53,840 nt of DNA from Naasia sp. Its GTDB lineage: Bacteria > Actinomycetota > Actinomycetes > Actinomycetales > Microbacteriaceae. The notes under the pieces were generated by a model, which saw only the letters and a program-made list of their open reading frames with translations, ran no database searches and was not told where the DNA came from. The stretch spans positions 1-53,840 of the forward strand of contig JAODAX010000071.1 of NCBI GenBank assembly GCA_025463675.1, given 5' to 3'. This document shows, in pieces, positions 26,641 through 35,800 of this stretch. The translations under genes and the position numbers were made by a program. Numbering within the stretch: the first letter of the stretch is position 1; every line of letters starts with the position of its first letter.

Positions 26641-28089
26641 TCAGCGCGTCGGCTCTCGGCGGGGCAGGGTGACCGTGAACATCGTCGATCCGGGTTCGCT
26701 CGCGACCTCGACGGCGCCGCCGTGCGCCTCCACCACGCCGCGCACGATCGACAGGCCGAGGCCGGTGCTGCCGGTCGCGCGGTGGCGGGACGCGTCGCCG
26801 CGCGTGAACCGCTCGAACAGGTCGGCGGCCACCCCGGTGTCGATCCCGGGACCGTCGTCGGCCACCCGGAGCGTCACTGCGCCGTCGGGCTGCCGCGCCA
26901 GGAAGATGGTCACGGTGGTCCCGGCGGGCGTGTGCACGCGGGCGTTGGCGAGCAGATTGACGACGACCTGACGGAGGCGCGGTTCGTCGCCCGTCACGGT
27001 CAACGGCTCCTCCGGGACATCGAGCACCCACGCGTGGGCGGGCCCCGCCGCGTGCGCGTCGCCGACGGCCTCGACGACGACCTGGGAGAGGTCCACCTCT
27101 TCGCACTCGAGCTCCCGGCGGGAGTCCAGCCGGGCGAGCAGGAGCAGGTCCTCCACCAGGCCCTGCATGCGGATCGACTCCGACTCGATGCGGGCGAGGT
27201 TGCGCTGCACGTCCTCGGTCAAGTCCGGCTGGGTGCGGCGGGTGAGCTCGGCGTACCCGCGGATCGAGGCCAGCGGGGTGCGCAACTCGTGGCTCGCGTC
27301 AGCGACGAACCGCCGCACCTTGTCCTCGCTCTCGGCGCGGGCGGCGAGCGCGGTGCCCACGTGGCCGAGGAGCCGGTCGAGCGCAGCGCCGACCTGCCCG
27401 ACCTCGGTGCGCGGGTCGGTGTCCTGCGGCGGGACCCGGATCGCGAGGTCGACAGCGCCCCGGTCGAGCGGCAGCTCGGCGACGCTCGCGGCGGTCGCGG
27501 CGACGCGACGCAGGGGCCGGAGCGCGGCGTTCACGCTGAGGGCTGCCGCGGCCCCGGCGAGCGCGAGGAGGACCAGGGCGATGACGGCGCCCACGGCGGT
27601 GACCGTGCCGACCGCGCTCTCCACCTGCCGCATCGGCTGCCCGATCACCAGGACGATCCCCGTGCGTCCCTCCACCGCCAGCACCCGGTAGCCGCCGAGC
27701 TCCCCACCGAGATCCACGGTGTGCGGCTCGCCGTCGGCCGGCACCGTGACGATGGCCGCCTGCGCGTCGGCGTCGAGCTCGCGCTGCTCGCCCTCCGCAT
27801 CCAGGTAGCCGGACGACACGACCTCGCCGCCGAGCAGCAGAGCGGCGACCGTCTCGGCGCTCTGGCCCGGGGTGGACACGTAGCCGCTGCCGTCCGGCGG
27901 CGGGCCGACCGGTGCGCCGATTTCGGCGGCCGCCCGCCGGGCGGACGCTTCGACCTGCGCGTCGAGCTGCGCCATCAGGTTCTCGCGCAGCACCAGAACC
28001 GACGCGGAGAGCACCGCCACGAGCACCGCCGCGAGCAGGCCGACGACGATTCCCCCCAGCCGGAACCGGAGCGATCGCGGCCCGGTCAC
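26641..28089 (-). CDS. Sensor histidine kinase
   Basis: This 482-aa membrane kinase has a first TM helix (about residues 10-35), an extracellular loop of some 125 residues, a second TM helix (about 160-186), a HAMP linker, the DHp helix with the phospho-accepting His in 'DASHELRTPLAS', and an ATPase domain with the N box 'NLLANARVHTP', G1 'DDGPGID' and G2 'TGLGLSI'. It pairs with the response regulator it overlaps (GTGA at 28086-28089). The class is that of MprB/TcrY-like kinases in actinobacteria. The stimulus is unknown. Confidence 0.92.
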   Translation of the reverse strand: MTGPRSLRFRLGGIVVGLLAAVLVAVLSASVLVLRENLMAQLDAQVEASARRAAAEIGAPVGPPPDGSGYVSTPGQSAETVAALLLGGEVVSSGYLDAEGEQRELDADAQAAIVTVPADGEPHTVDLGGELGGYRVLAVEGRTGIVLVIGQPMRQVESAVGTVTAVGAVIALVLLALAGAAAALSVNAALRPLRRVAATAASVAELPLDRGAVDLAIRVPPQDTDPRTEVGQVGAALDRLLGHVGTALAARAESEDKVRRFVADASHELRTPLASIRGYAELTRRTQPDLTEDVQRNLARIESESIRMQGLVEDLLLLARLDSRRELECEEVDLSQVVVEAVGDAHAAGPAHAWVLDVPEEPLTVTGDEPRLRQVVVNLLANARVHTPAGTTVTIFLARQPDGAVTLRVADDGPGIDTGVAADLFERFTRGDASRHRATGSTGLGLSIVRGVVEAHGGAVEVASEPGSTMFTVTLPRREPTR

Positions 28090-28826
28090 GGCACGGGCTT
28101 GAGCAGGTAGCCGGCGCCGCGGACGGTGTGGATCATCGGGGCGCGGCCGGCGTCGATCTTGCGCCGCAGGTAGGAGATGTAAATCTCCACCACGCTCGAC
28201 TTGCCGCCGAAGTCGTAGCTCCACACCCGATCGAGGATCTGCGCCTTGCTGAGCACCCGGCGCGGATTGCGCATCAGGTAGCGCAGCAGCTCGAACTCGG
28301 TCGCGGTGAGCTCGATCGGCTCGCCGCCGCGGAACACCTCGTGGCTGTCCTCGTCGAGGGTGAGGTCGCCCACGGTGATCACCGGATCGTCCCCCGCGAC
28401 TGTGGTCGCGACGCTGCGCCGGATCAGCCCGCGCAGTCGCGCGACGAGCTCCTCCAGGCTGAACGGCTTGGTGACGTAGTCGTCGCCCCCGGCGGTGAGC
28501 CCGGTGATCCGGTCGTCGAGGGAGTCCTTCGCGGTGAGGAACAGCACGGGGGTGTCCGAGCCGTCCGCCCGGACCCGGCTGAGCACCTGCAGGCCATCGA
28601 TGTCGGGCAGCATGATGTCGAGCACAATCGCGTCCGGGCGGAACTCTCGGGCGAGGGCGAGCGCGCTCCGACCGTCAGCCGCCGTCTTCACCTCCCACCC
28701 CTCGTAGCGCAGCGCCATCGACAGCAGGTCGGTCAGGGTGGCCTCGTCGTCGACGACGAGCACTCGGACGGGGCTGCCATCGGCGCGGCGCAGCACGTGG
28801 CGTGCGGGAACGGCATCGGAAGCCAT
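28086..28826 (-). CDS. OmpR/PhoB-family response regulator
   Basis: This 246-aa regulator has a receiver domain with 'VLVVDDEATL' (acidic pair Asp26/Asp27), phospho-acceptor Asp70 in 'AIVLDIMLPDIDG', the Thr in 'LFLTAKD' and the Lys in 'VTKPFSLEEL'. A winged-helix domain follows with 'LTATEFELLRYLMRNPRRVL' and 'VVEIYISYLRRKI'. GGAGG lies before ATG 28826, and a TAGGCT box on the minus strand (28845-28850) is a good -10, giving a short leader. It is transcribed with the kinase, next to the cyanophycin operon, and might or might not control it. Confidence 0.93.
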   Translation of the reverse strand: MASDAVPARHVLRRADGSPVRVLVVDDEATLTDLLSMALRYEGWEVKTAADGRSALALAREFRPDAIVLDIMLPDIDGLQVLSRVRADGSDTPVLFLTAKDSLDDRITGLTAGGDDYVTKPFSLEELVARLRGLIRRSVATTVAGDDPVITVGDLTLDEDSHEVFRGGEPIELTATEFELLRYLMRNPRRVLSKAQILDRVWSYDFGGKSSVVEIYISYLRRKIDAGRAPMIHTVRGAGYLLKPVP

Positions 28827-29015
28827 GCCTCCATTCTGCCGAGGAGCCTATGAACCAGCCGTGAACACACTGAGGGCCGCCGATGAGGAGACCGCAATCG
28901 CGTGGGACGGGGGTGAACCCGTCTGTCCCCACTCGGAACAAGGGCGTAACACCGCCGAATCATTGGCGCGTTTGACTGATGACGCCGGGCGCCCGGCGGG
29001 AATCGGAGGACGGCG

Positions 29016-30011
29016 ATGACGAACATCCCCGCCGCTGCCCCGGTCGCCGGGGCGGTCCCGCTGACCATGCGAGCCGCCGCGGCCGCGTCGCCCGGGCCCG
29101 CCGGTCAGCTCGTGGACGCGACGGTGCCGAGCCCGGTCCGAGTGGGCAGCGAGGTGCTCGTCCGGGTGGTGGCCGCGGGGGTGAACCCGGTCGACGCGAA
29201 GACGCGGGCGGGACGGGGGGTCGCCGCCGCGGCGTCCTGGCCGCTCGTGCCCGGCTACGACTTCAGCGGCGTCGTCGTCGAGTCACCGTACGCCGCGTTC
29301 CCGCTGCAGCCCGGCGACGAGGTGTACGGCATGACCGCCTTCCCGCGCACCTCCGGCAGCTACGCCGAGTACGTGAGCGTGCCGGCGCTCAATGTGGCGC
29401 CGAAGCCGCGGGTGCTCTCCCATCTGGAGGCAGCCGCGGTGCCGCTGGCCGCTCTCACCGCGTGGGGAGCGGTCGTCGACCTCGCCAAGGCGCACGAGGG
29501 ACAGCGGATGCTGATCCATGCGGGCGCGGGCGGCGTGGGCCACCTCGCGGTGCAGTTCGCCGCCTACTTCGGCGCGCGCGTCACCTCGACGGCGTCCGGA
29601 CCGAACATCACGTGGCTGCGGGAGCTCGGCGCCAGCGCGGTGATCGACTACACCGCGCAGCGCTTCGAGCAGACCGCGTCCGACCTGGATGTCGTCATCG
29701 ATGCCGTGGGCGGTGACACCGCGCGGCGCTCCCTCGGCGTGCTGCGGCCGGGCGGCCAGCTGATCACCCTGCCCTCGGCCGACTGGCCGACGATGGCGGC
29801 GGACGCCGCGGCGGCCGGAGTGCGTGCCACCGGGTTCTGGGTGACGCCCGACGCGACCACTCTGGCGGTGATCGGGCGGCTACTCACCTCCGGCGACGTG
29901 CGGATCCGTGTCGACACCGTGCTGAGCCTCGACGAGGCCGCCGCAGCGCACCGCCTGGTGGAGGACGGCCACGTCCGCGGCAAGGTGGTGCTGAAGGTCA
30001 GCGACTACTAG
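29016..30011 (+). CDS. NADP-dependent quinone oxidoreductase-like (MDR family)
   Basis: This 331-aa medium-chain dehydrogenase/reductase has the GroES-like start with 'VLVRVVAAGVNPVDAKTRAG', the 'PGYDFSGVVVE' block and the nucleotide-binding 'HAGAGGVGHLAVQFAAYFGA'. The Zn-ligand residues of alcohol dehydrogenases are missing, as in zeta-crystallin-like quinone reductases. ATG 29016 has GGAGGA 6 nt upstream. It seems to be a single-gene unit ending in a strong hairpin. The substrate cannot be told. Confidence 0.88.
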   Translation: MTNIPAAAPVAGAVPLTMRAAAAASPGPAGQLVDATVPSPVRVGSEVLVRVVAAGVNPVDAKTRAGRGVAAAASWPLVPGYDFSGVVVESPYAAFPLQPGDEVYGMTAFPRTSGSYAEYVSVPALNVAPKPRVLSHLEAAAVPLAALTAWGAVVDLAKAHEGQRMLIHAGAGGVGHLAVQFAAYFGARVTSTASGPNITWLRELGASAVIDYTAQRFEQTASDLDVVIDAVGGDTARRSLGVLRPGGQLITLPSADWPTMAADAAAAGVRATGFWVTPDATTLAVIGRLLTSGDVRIRVDTVLSLDEAAAAHRLVEDGHVRGKVVLKVSDY

Positions 30012-30043
30012 GCGTCACCGCGCGCACTCCGGCGGACAGCGAA

Positions 30044-30093
30044 ATGCCCACTTCTGCTGCGTCTCCGGTCGGATCCGCAGCAGAAGTGGGCAT
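30044..30093. terminator. 18-bp perfect stem between convergent genes
   Basis: Arms ATGCCCACTTCTGCTGCG (30044-30061) and its exact complement (30076-30093) enclose a 14-nt loop. The structure lies between the oxidoreductase stop and the rplA stop on the opposite strand. It lacks a U-run but is far more stable than chance would give and should stop transcription from both sides. Confidence 0.75.
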
Positions 30094-30105
30094 CGCGGGT
30101 GGTGG

Positions 30106-30795
30106 TTACAGCGCGTTGACGTCCAGCGGGATGCCGGGGCCGAACGTGGTCGACACGGCGCCCTTCTGGATGTAGCGCCCCTTGGAAGCGGACGGCTTCA
30201 GCCGCTGGACCTCCTCGAGCGCCGCCTTCAGGTTCTCGCTGAGCTGCTCCTCGCTGAAGCCCGCCTTGCCGACCACGAAGTGGACGTTGGCGTGCTTGTC
30301 GGTGCGGAACTCGATCTTGCCGCCCTTGATGTCGGAGACGGCCTTCGCCGCATCCGGCGTGACCGTGCCGGTCTTCGGGTTGGGCATGAGGCCACGGGGG
30401 CCGAGGACACGGCCGAGGCGGCCGACCTTGCCCATCATGTCCGGCGTGGCGACGGCGGCGTCGAACGCCGTGTAGCCGCCGGCCACCTTCTCGATCAGCT
30501 CGTCGCCACCGACCTCGTCGGCGCCTGCAGCGCGGGCGGCCTCGGCGGCCGGGCCCTGCGCGAAGACGATGACGCGGGCGGTCTTGCCGGTGCCGTGGGG
30601 GAGGATGACGGTGCCGCGGACCATCTGGTCCGCCTTGCGGGGGTCGACTCCGAGCTTGAGCGCGACCTCGACGGTCGAGTCGAACTTGGCCGAACCGGTC
30701 TGCTTGGCGAGGCCGACGGCCTCATCGGCCGTGTAGAACCGACCTTCTTCGATCTTCTCGGCTGCGGCGCGGTAGGCCTTGGACTTCTGTGCCAT
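30106..30795 (-). CDS. rplA: 50S ribosomal protein L1
   Basis: This 229-aa protein is the L1 stalk component of the large subunit, normal in length. Recognisable blocks are '[23 protein letters not shown]' at the start (shown in full family form), '[17 protein letters not shown]', and '[18 protein letters not shown]' in the middle. It follows rplK by 15 bp in the classical nusG-rplK-rplA order. L1 often represses its own operon by binding the rplK leader; I did not identify that mRNA site here. Confidence 0.98.
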   Translation of the reverse strand: MAQKSKAYRAAAEKIEEGRFYTADEAVGLAKQTGSAKFDSTVEVALKLGVDPRKADQMVRGTVILPHGTGKTARVIVFAQGPAAEAARAAGADEVGGDELIEKVAGGYTAFDAAVATPDMMGKVGRLGRVLGPRGLMPNPKTGTVTPDAAKAVSDIKGGKIEFRTDKHANVHFVVGKAGFSEEQLSENLKAALEEVQRLKPSASKGRYIQKGAVSTTFGPGIPLDVNAL

Positions 30796-30810
30796 TGTCT
30801 CTTCCTCGCC

Positions 30811-31239
30811 TTACTCGACAGTGTTGCCCATGGAACGAGCGGTGCCGGCGATGATCTTCGCCGCCGCCTCGATGTCGTTCGCGTTGAGGTCCGGCTGCTT
30901 CTGCTCGGCGATCTCGCGCACCTGCGCCTTGGTCAGCTTGGCGACCTTGGCGGTGTGCGGGGTGGCGGAGCCCTTGGTGATGCCCGCGGCCTTCTTGATC
31001 AGCTCAGCCGCCGGGGGCGTCTTGAGGATGAAGGTGAAGGTGCGGTCCTCGTAGACGGTGATCTCGACGGGGATGACGTTGCCGCGCTGCGCCTCGGTGG
31101 CCGCGTTGTACGCCTTGCAGAACTCCATGATGTTGACGCCGTGCTGACCCAGCGCCGGCCCGATGGGCGGGGCGGGGTTCGCCGCTCCTGCCTTGATCTG
31201 GAGCTTGATCAGCCCCGTGACCTTCTTCTGACGTGCCAT
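30811..31239 (-). CDS. rplK: 50S ribosomal protein L11
   Basis: This 142-aa protein builds the GTPase-associated centre on 23S rRNA. The N-terminal Pro-rich block '[20 protein letters not shown]' is the thiostrepton and RNase-binding region, and the C-terminal '[11 protein letters not shown]' is standard. ATG 31239 has GAGAGGAAAA upstream. It is part of the nusG-rplK-rplA group. Confidence 0.98.
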   Translation of the reverse strand: MARQKKVTGLIKLQIKAGAANPAPPIGPALGQHGVNIMEFCKAYNAATEAQRGNVIPVEITVYEDRTFTFILKTPPAAELIKKAAGITKGSATPHTAKVAKLTKAQVREIAEQKQPDLNANDIEAAAKIIAGTARSMGNTVE

Positions 31240-31259
31240 TTCGGTGTTTTCCTCTCATC

Positions 31260-31277
31260 GAGCGGCCGGAGCCGCTC
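31260..31277. other. Hairpin between nusG and rplK
   Basis: GAGCGGC-CGGA-GCCGCTC forms a 7-bp stem in the 100-bp gap between nusG and rplK, some 20 bp before the rplK start. It may be an attenuator or part of the leader bound by L1; nothing more can be said from sequence. Confidence 0.4.
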
Positions 31278-31339
31278 TCCCGCGTCGCCGGCGGTTCCGG
31301 GGTGCGGTGGTCGTGTGGCGCGGATGCGCCGATGGTGTC

Positions 31340-32302
31340 CTAGAGCTTGCTGACCTGGTCGAAGCTGAGCTCGACCGGCGTCTCGCGCTCGAACAGCGAG
31401 ACGAGGACGGTGAGCTTGCCGCTCTCCGGCTTGATCTCGCTGATGGTGCCGGGCAGGCCCGCGAACGAGCCCTCCTTGATGGTGATGGTCTCGCCGATCT
31501 CGAAGTCGACCTCGGCCGGGATGGAACGGGCCTGGGTCGCGGAGCCCTTGGCGCCGCTGCCGGCCTTGCTCGGAGCCTCGGCGACCTGCACCGTGCTCTT
31601 CAGCATGTTGAACGCCTCCTCGAAGCGCAGCGGCGTCGGGTTGTGCGAGTTGCCGACGAACCCGGTGACGCCGGGGGTGTGCCGGACGACGGACCAGGAC
31701 TCCTCGTTCAGGTCCATGCGGACGAGGACGTAACCGGGGATGCGCACGCGGTTGACGAGCTTGCGCTGGCCGTTCTTGATCTCGACGACGTCCTCCATGG
31801 GCACCTGCACCTCGAAGACGGCGTCCTCCTGGCCGAGGCTGCCCTTGCGCTGCTCGATGTTCTGCTTCACGCGCTTCTCGAACCCGGCGTAGGAGTGGAT
31901 GACGTACCACTTGCCGAGCTTGCCGCGCAGCTCCTGACGGAACGCCTCGTACGGGTCGACCTCGACCTCGTCGGCGCCCTCATCCGCCTGCACGGCGTCG
32001 TCGGCCTCGTCGTCGGTGGCGGACTCGGCGGCTTCCGCCTCGTCGAGCGAGTCGACCTCGAGCGCCTCGTCGACGACGCGGTCGGCCTCGGGGTCCGCCG
32101 CCTCCTCGACGGCCTCGAGGATCTCGTCGAGGTTCTCCTCGTCGTCGCTCACGATGTGGATGTCGCCGGGGCCCTCTGCGGAGCTGGCGTCCTCACCGAA
32201 GCCCAGGGCGTCGCCCGACTGCGCCTCGCCGACCTCGGAGTCCTGCTCGAAGGCGGGGACGAGGTCGATGTCGTCGCGGTGGTCGCGATGGGTGTCCGAC
32301 AC
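31340..32302 (-). CDS. nusG: Transcription termination/antitermination factor NusG
   Basis: This 320-aa protein binds RNA polymerase and links it to Rho or the ribosome. Residues 1 to about 125 form a highly acidic, disordered extension rich in Asp and Glu ('[19 protein letters not shown]'), the usual actinobacterial feature. The NGN domain starts at '[19 protein letters not shown]', and the KOW domain contains '[20 protein letters not shown]'. A linker with '[16 protein letters not shown]' separates the two. The start is GTG 32302. Confidence 0.97.
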   Translation of the reverse strand: MSDTHRDHRDDIDLVPAFEQDSEVGEAQSGDALGFGEDASSAEGPGDIHIVSDDEENLDEILEAVEEAADPEADRVVDEALEVDSLDEAEAAESATDDEADDAVQADEGADEVEVDPYEAFRQELRGKLGKWYVIHSYAGFEKRVKQNIEQRKGSLGQEDAVFEVQVPMEDVVEIKNGQRKLVNRVRIPGYVLVRMDLNEESWSVVRHTPGVTGFVGNSHNPTPLRFEEAFNMLKSTVQVAEAPSKAGSGAKGSATQARSIPAEVDFEIGETITIKEGSFAGLPGTISEIKPESGKLTVLVSLFERETPVELSFDQVSKL

Positions 32303-32340
32303 AGTAAGTAGCTCTCTTTCCTTCCGTCCGGGTGGACGGA

Positions 32341-32622
32341 TCAGCTGGCGACCGACGGGTCGCCGAAGACGAAGATCACGAGGGCACTGAACACGGTGTC
32401 CAGGCCGGTGACGATCGCCATCATGATGATCACGAAGACCAGCACGACGGCGGTGAACCCGAACAGTTCCTTCCGCGTCGGCGTGACGACCTTCTTCAGC
32501 TCGCCGATCACCTGCCGGATGAACAGCGCAATGCGAGCGAACGGCGACCGCCTGGCCTGCCGCTCCTGCCTCGCCAGGGCTACGACGTCCTCACTGGGCT
32601 CGTCGACGACCTTTCGCGCCAC
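32341..32622 (-). CDS. secE: Preprotein translocase subunit SecE
   Basis: This 93-aa single-pass membrane protein clamps SecY. It has an amphipathic helix '[20 protein letters not shown]' followed by one TM helix ('[19 protein letters not shown]'). I chose GTG 32622, which has AAGGAG 6 nt upstream; an in-frame ATG at 32655 would add 11 residues but lacks such a site. It lies between tRNA-Trp and nusG, the normal actinobacterial order. Confidence 0.95.
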   Translation of the reverse strand: MARKVVDEPSEDVVALARQERQARRSPFARIALFIRQVIGELKKVVTPTRKELFGFTAVVLVFVIIMMAIVTGLDTVFSALVIFVFGDPSVAS

Positions 32623-32723
32623 GTGGAACTCCTTGCGTCCGGTTGCTCGGCTCATACGTCCGGGCCGGCCCCGGCCGCGTCAGCGTCCGGGTCGTGCCGT
32701 TCCGCGCGGGTGCGCGGGGGCTG

Positions 32724-32796
32724 CAGGGCGGACAGGACTCGAACCTGCAACCTGCGGTTTTGGAGACCGCTGCTCTACCAATTGAGCCACCGCCCT
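32724..32796 (-). tRNA. tRNA-Trp (anticodon CCA)
   Basis: A complete cloverleaf of 73 nt can be folded: acceptor AGGGCGG pairing with CCGCCCT plus discriminator G, D-loop GGCTCAATTGGTAGAGC, anticodon loop CTCCAAA and T-arm with GGTTCGAGTCC. CCA is not encoded. It stands directly upstream of secE, as in many actinobacteria. Confidence 0.97.
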
Positions 32797-32945
32797 AAGG
32801 GACGGGAGAGAGCATGGCTCCGCCGCGAATCTGGAGGGTTCCGTCCGCCGGATGGGCGCGGCAAAGCTTGGCCTCTTCCGACCAGCGGCATCCAGTCTAA
32901 CACCGGGGAGTCCCCTTGCCGACAGGACGCCACGACGCCTCTCGC

Positions 32946-32951
32946 TAGTCT
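32946..32951 (+). promoter_or_regulatory. -10 box of a leaderless promoter (aminotransferase)
   Basis: TAGTCT fits the actinobacterial TANNNT -10 and stands 7 nt before ATG 32959, so transcription should begin at or next to the start codon. No ribosome binding site is present between them. Confidence 0.6.
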
Positions 32952-32958
32952 TGCAGGC

Positions 32959-34182
32959 ATGACCGACGCGCCCCGCATCTCGCCTCGCATCGCCGCCATC
33001 ACGGAGTCCGCGACGCTCAAGGTGGATTCGAAGGCGAAGGCACTGCAGGCGCAGGGCCGACCGGTGATCAGCTACGCCGCGGGCGAGCCCGACTTCCCCA
33101 CCCCCGAGTTCATCGTCGAGGCCGCGGCGAGGGCCGTCCACGACCCGAAGAACCACCGCTACACGCCCGCCGTCGGCCTGCCCGACCTGCGCGAGGCGAT
33201 CGCTGCGAAGACACTGCGCGACAGCGGACTCGAGGTCTCGCCCGGCCAGGTGATCGTCACCAACGGCGGCAAGCAGGGCGTGTACCAGGCGTTCGCCACC
33301 ATCGTCGGCGAAGGCGACGAGGTGCTCCTGCCCGCCCCGTACTGGACCACCTACCCGGAGGTCGTGAAGCTCGCGGGCGGCGTGCCCGTCGAGGTGTTCG
33401 CGGGCGCCGATCAGGACTACCTCGTCACCGTCGAGCAGCTGGAGGCGGCGCGGACCCCGCGCACCAAGGTGCTGCTGTTCGTCTCGCCGTCGAACCCGAC
33501 CGGCTCGGTGTACGCGCCCGAGCAGGTGAAGGCGATCGGCGAATGGGCCCTCGAGAACGGCCTCTGGGTGATCTCCGACGAGATCTACCAGAACCTCGTC
33601 TACCCAGACGACCTGCCGGCGGGGCAGACCCCGAAGGCGGCGCTGTCCATCGTCGAGGCCGTGCCGGATTTGGCGGACCGCACGTTCCTCGTCAACGGGG
33701 TGGCGAAGTCGTACGCGATGACCGGCTGGCGGCTCGGCTGGATGGTCGGCCCCGCGGACGCGGTGAAGGCCGCGGCGAACCTGCAGTCGCACCTGTCGAG
33801 CAACGTGTCGAACGTCTCCCAGCGTGCGGCGATCGCCGCACTCACCGGGCCGCAGGACGAGGTCGAGGCGATGCGCCAGGCCTTCGATCGCCGGCGCCGC
33901 CGGATCGTGGCAGAGCTGAACGCGATCGACGGCGTCGTCACGCCGACCCCGAAGGGCGCGTTCTACGTGTATCCGGACGTCACCGGCCTGTTCGGCCGCG
34001 ACATCGGCGGCGCGACGGCGTCGACCAGCCTGGAGCTCGCCGACATCCTGCTCGACCAGGCGGAGGTCGCCGCGGTGCCCGGCGAGGCGTTCGGCCCGAG
34101 CGGCTACCTGCGCTTCAGCTACGCGCTCGGCGACGACGCCCTCCTCGAGGGCATCCGGCGCCTCCAGCGCCTCCTCGGCTGA
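32959..34182 (+). CDS. Pyridoxal-phosphate aminotransferase, aspartate aminotransferase-like
   Basis: This 407-aa class I aminotransferase has '[18 protein letters not shown]' at the start, the cofactor-binding '[11 protein letters not shown]', '[10 protein letters not shown]' and '[12 protein letters not shown]', and the Schiff-base Lys in '[19 protein letters not shown]'. The likely reaction is aspartate plus 2-oxoglutarate to oxaloacetate plus glutamate. Start ATG 32959 is fixed by the -10 box 7 nt upstream. It is divergent from tRNA-Trp/secE and ends in a palindromic repeat. Confidence 0.92.
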   Translation: MTDAPRISPRIAAITESATLKVDSKAKALQAQGRPVISYAAGEPDFPTPEFIVEAAARAVHDPKNHRYTPAVGLPDLREAIAAKTLRDSGLEVSPGQVIVTNGGKQGVYQAFATIVGEGDEVLLPAPYWTTYPEVVKLAGGVPVEVFAGADQDYLVTVEQLEAARTPRTKVLLFVSPSNPTGSVYAPEQVKAIGEWALENGLWVISDEIYQNLVYPDDLPAGQTPKAALSIVEAVPDLADRTFLVNGVAKSYAMTGWRLGWMVGPADAVKAAANLQSHLSSNVSNVSQRAAIAALTGPQDEVEAMRQAFDRRRRRIVAELNAIDGVVTPTPKGAFYVYPDVTGLFGRDIGGATASTSLELADILLDQAEVAAVPGEAFGPSGYLRFSYALGDDALLEGIRRLQRLLG

Positions 34183-34204
34183 GGCCGCCGCGGTCGCCGC
34201 GGTA

Positions 34205-34252
34205 GAAACAACCTCGGCGCACCAGAAACAACTACCGCGCCGAGGTCGTTTC
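34205..34252. repeat. Palindromic repeat between convergent genes
   Basis: Arms GAAACAACCTCGGCGC (34205-34220) and its complement with one mismatch (34237-34252) surround a 16-nt loop; GGTAG/CTACC (34201-34205, 34232-34236) offers a nested alternative. It sits between the aminotransferase and murB stops. Its arm CGAAAC..CC....CGCGGT also resembles the palindrome at 14748-14805, so the two may belong to one dispersed family that doubles as terminator. Confidence 0.65.
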
Positions 34253-34268
34253 GGGTGCGTCGAGTTCG

Positions 34269-35387
34269 TCAGAGGGTGAGGCCGACCAGGACGGGCTCCG
34301 GCTGGAGCAGCACGCCCGTCTCGTTGCGCACCACGGACTGGACGTAGCGGGCCAGCTCCGCGATCTCCTCGGCCGTCGCGCCGCCGCGGTTCGTGAGGGC
34401 CAGCGTGTGCTTGCCGGAGATCGCCGCCCGGGAGCCGGCGAGCGCGAAGCCGCGGCGGATCCCGGAGCGCTCGATCAGCCACGCGGCGCTCAGCTTCACG
34501 CGCGCCTCGGCGACCGCGGGCGGTGCGGGCAGCGGCTCACCGAGCGGGACGACGACGTCGGCCGGCTCGGGGTCGACCGAAAAGCGGGGCGCGTCGGCGG
34601 GCAGCGTGCGGGCGAAGCGCTCGGTGACGATGGGATTGGTGAAGAAGGAGCCGGCGCTCACCGAGTCGGGATCGGCGGCGTCGACGACCATGCCCTTGCC
34701 GCGCCGCAGCGCCAGCACCGCGTCGCGGACGGCGCCGACGCTCGCGCTCTCACCGACGGCGATCCCGAGCGTGCAGGCGAGCTGGGCGTATCGCACGGGC
34801 GCGCTCCGGGCGTTCCGATCGGAGCCGGTCGCGGCCAAGTCGAACTCGACAGCGGTGACGACGCCCTCGCGGCCGTGCTTGAACACACTGGTGCGGTAGC
34901 CGAGCCCGAGATCCTCGGCAGGGATGCGGGCGAGGTCACCGGTCAGGTAGTCGAGGAACTCGACGGCGACGAGCGTGCCGGCGGCGTCCTGGCCGTACGC
35001 GCCGACGTTCTGGATGGGCGCGGCGCCGGTGGACCCCGGGATGCCCGAGAGCGCCTCCATGCCAGCCAACCCGCGCTCCACGGTGGCGGCGACCAGGGTG
35101 TCCCAGTCCTCGCCGGCCTCGACGCGCAGCCGCACGCGGCCGGCTCCCGACGCGGGCAGCTCGGCGATGCCGCGGGTCGCCGTGCGCAGCACGGTGCCCG
35201 GGAAGCCGTGGTCGGAAACGAGGAGGTTCGATCCGCCGCCGACGACGAGCCACGGCTCGCCGTCCGCCCAGACCTCGAGTGCTGCCGCGACGAGCTCATC
35301 CCGCGTCGTCGGCGTGAGGATGCGCTCGGCCGGCCCGCCGACACGTAGCGTGGTGAGCTCGGCGATGCGCCGCTCGGCGTCGGTCAT
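34269..35387 (-). CDS. murB: UDP-N-acetylenolpyruvoylglucosamine reductase
   Basis: This 372-aa FAD enzyme reduces UDP-GlcNAc-enolpyruvate to UDP-MurNAc in peptidoglycan synthesis. FAD-binding blocks are 'VGGGSNLLVSD' and 'GIPGSTGAAPIQNVGAYGQ'; the active-site Ser lies in 'SVSAGSFFTNPIV' and the C-terminal Glu in 'LLQPEPVLVGL'. It is of the longer type I form. ATG 35387 overlaps the upstream dehydratase stop by 4 bp, so three genes form one operon. Confidence 0.96.
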   Translation of the reverse strand: MTDAERRIAELTTLRVGGPAERILTPTTRDELVAAALEVWADGEPWLVVGGGSNLLVSDHGFPGTVLRTATRGIAELPASGAGRVRLRVEAGEDWDTLVAATVERGLAGMEALSGIPGSTGAAPIQNVGAYGQDAAGTLVAVEFLDYLTGDLARIPAEDLGLGYRTSVFKHGREGVVTAVEFDLAATGSDRNARSAPVRYAQLACTLGIAVGESASVGAVRDAVLALRRGKGMVVDAADPDSVSAGSFFTNPIVTERFARTLPADAPRFSVDPEPADVVVPLGEPLPAPPAVAEARVKLSAAWLIERSGIRRGFALAGSRAAISGKHTLALTNRGGATAEEIAELARYVQSVVRNETGVLLQPEPVLVGLTL

Positions 35388-35800
35388 GCCGCGGGGCGGA
35401 CGACGACCTGCGCCTTGCCGAGCACGGTGCCCCCGTCGAAGCGCACCGTCAGGTCGACCCGCACGGTGCCGGCGTCGGCGTCGACCGCGCCGACCTTCGC
35501 GGTGATCTCGAGCGTCGCGCCCTCCTCCGGGTGGACCACGACCGGCCGGGTGAAGCGCACCTGGTAGTCGACGATGTGGTCCGCGCCTCCCGCCCAGTCG
35601 ACGACCGGCTGGACGGCGACCCCCATGGTCAGCATGCCGTGAGCGAGGACGCCCGGGAGGCCGACCGCGGCTGCGACGTCGTCGCGGTAGTGGATCGGGT
35701 TGAAGTCGCCGGACGCGCCCGCGTACCGGACGAGGCTGTCGCGGCTGATGGCCACGGTGCGCTCGGCGACCACCTCGCCGACGGCGGGAAGGGTGCTCAT
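35384..35800 (-). CDS. MaoC-family dehydratase, HadB-like subunit
   Basis: This 138-aa hot-dog-fold protein has the hydratase-2 motif with catalytic Asp and His in 'YAGASGDFNPIHYRDDVA', and 'GVLAHGMLTMGVAVQPVVDW'. It should form a heterodimer with the HadA-like subunit encoded just upstream and dehydrate 3-hydroxyacyl-ACP in fatty-acid elongation. It overlaps its partner and murB by 4 bp on each side, the standard actinobacterial arrangement. Confidence 0.9.
   Translation of the reverse strand: MSTLPAVGEVVAERTVAISRDSLVRYAGASGDFNPIHYRDDVAAAVGLPGVLAHGMLTMGVAVQPVVDWAGGADHIVDYQVRFTRPVVVHPEEGATLEITAKVGAVDADAGTVRVDLTVRFDGGTVLGKAQVVVRPAA

Noticed and set aside
32623-32655. ATG 32655 as the secE start
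   Set aside because: AAGGAG stands at the right distance from GTG 32622, and the extra 11 residues are not typical of SecE.
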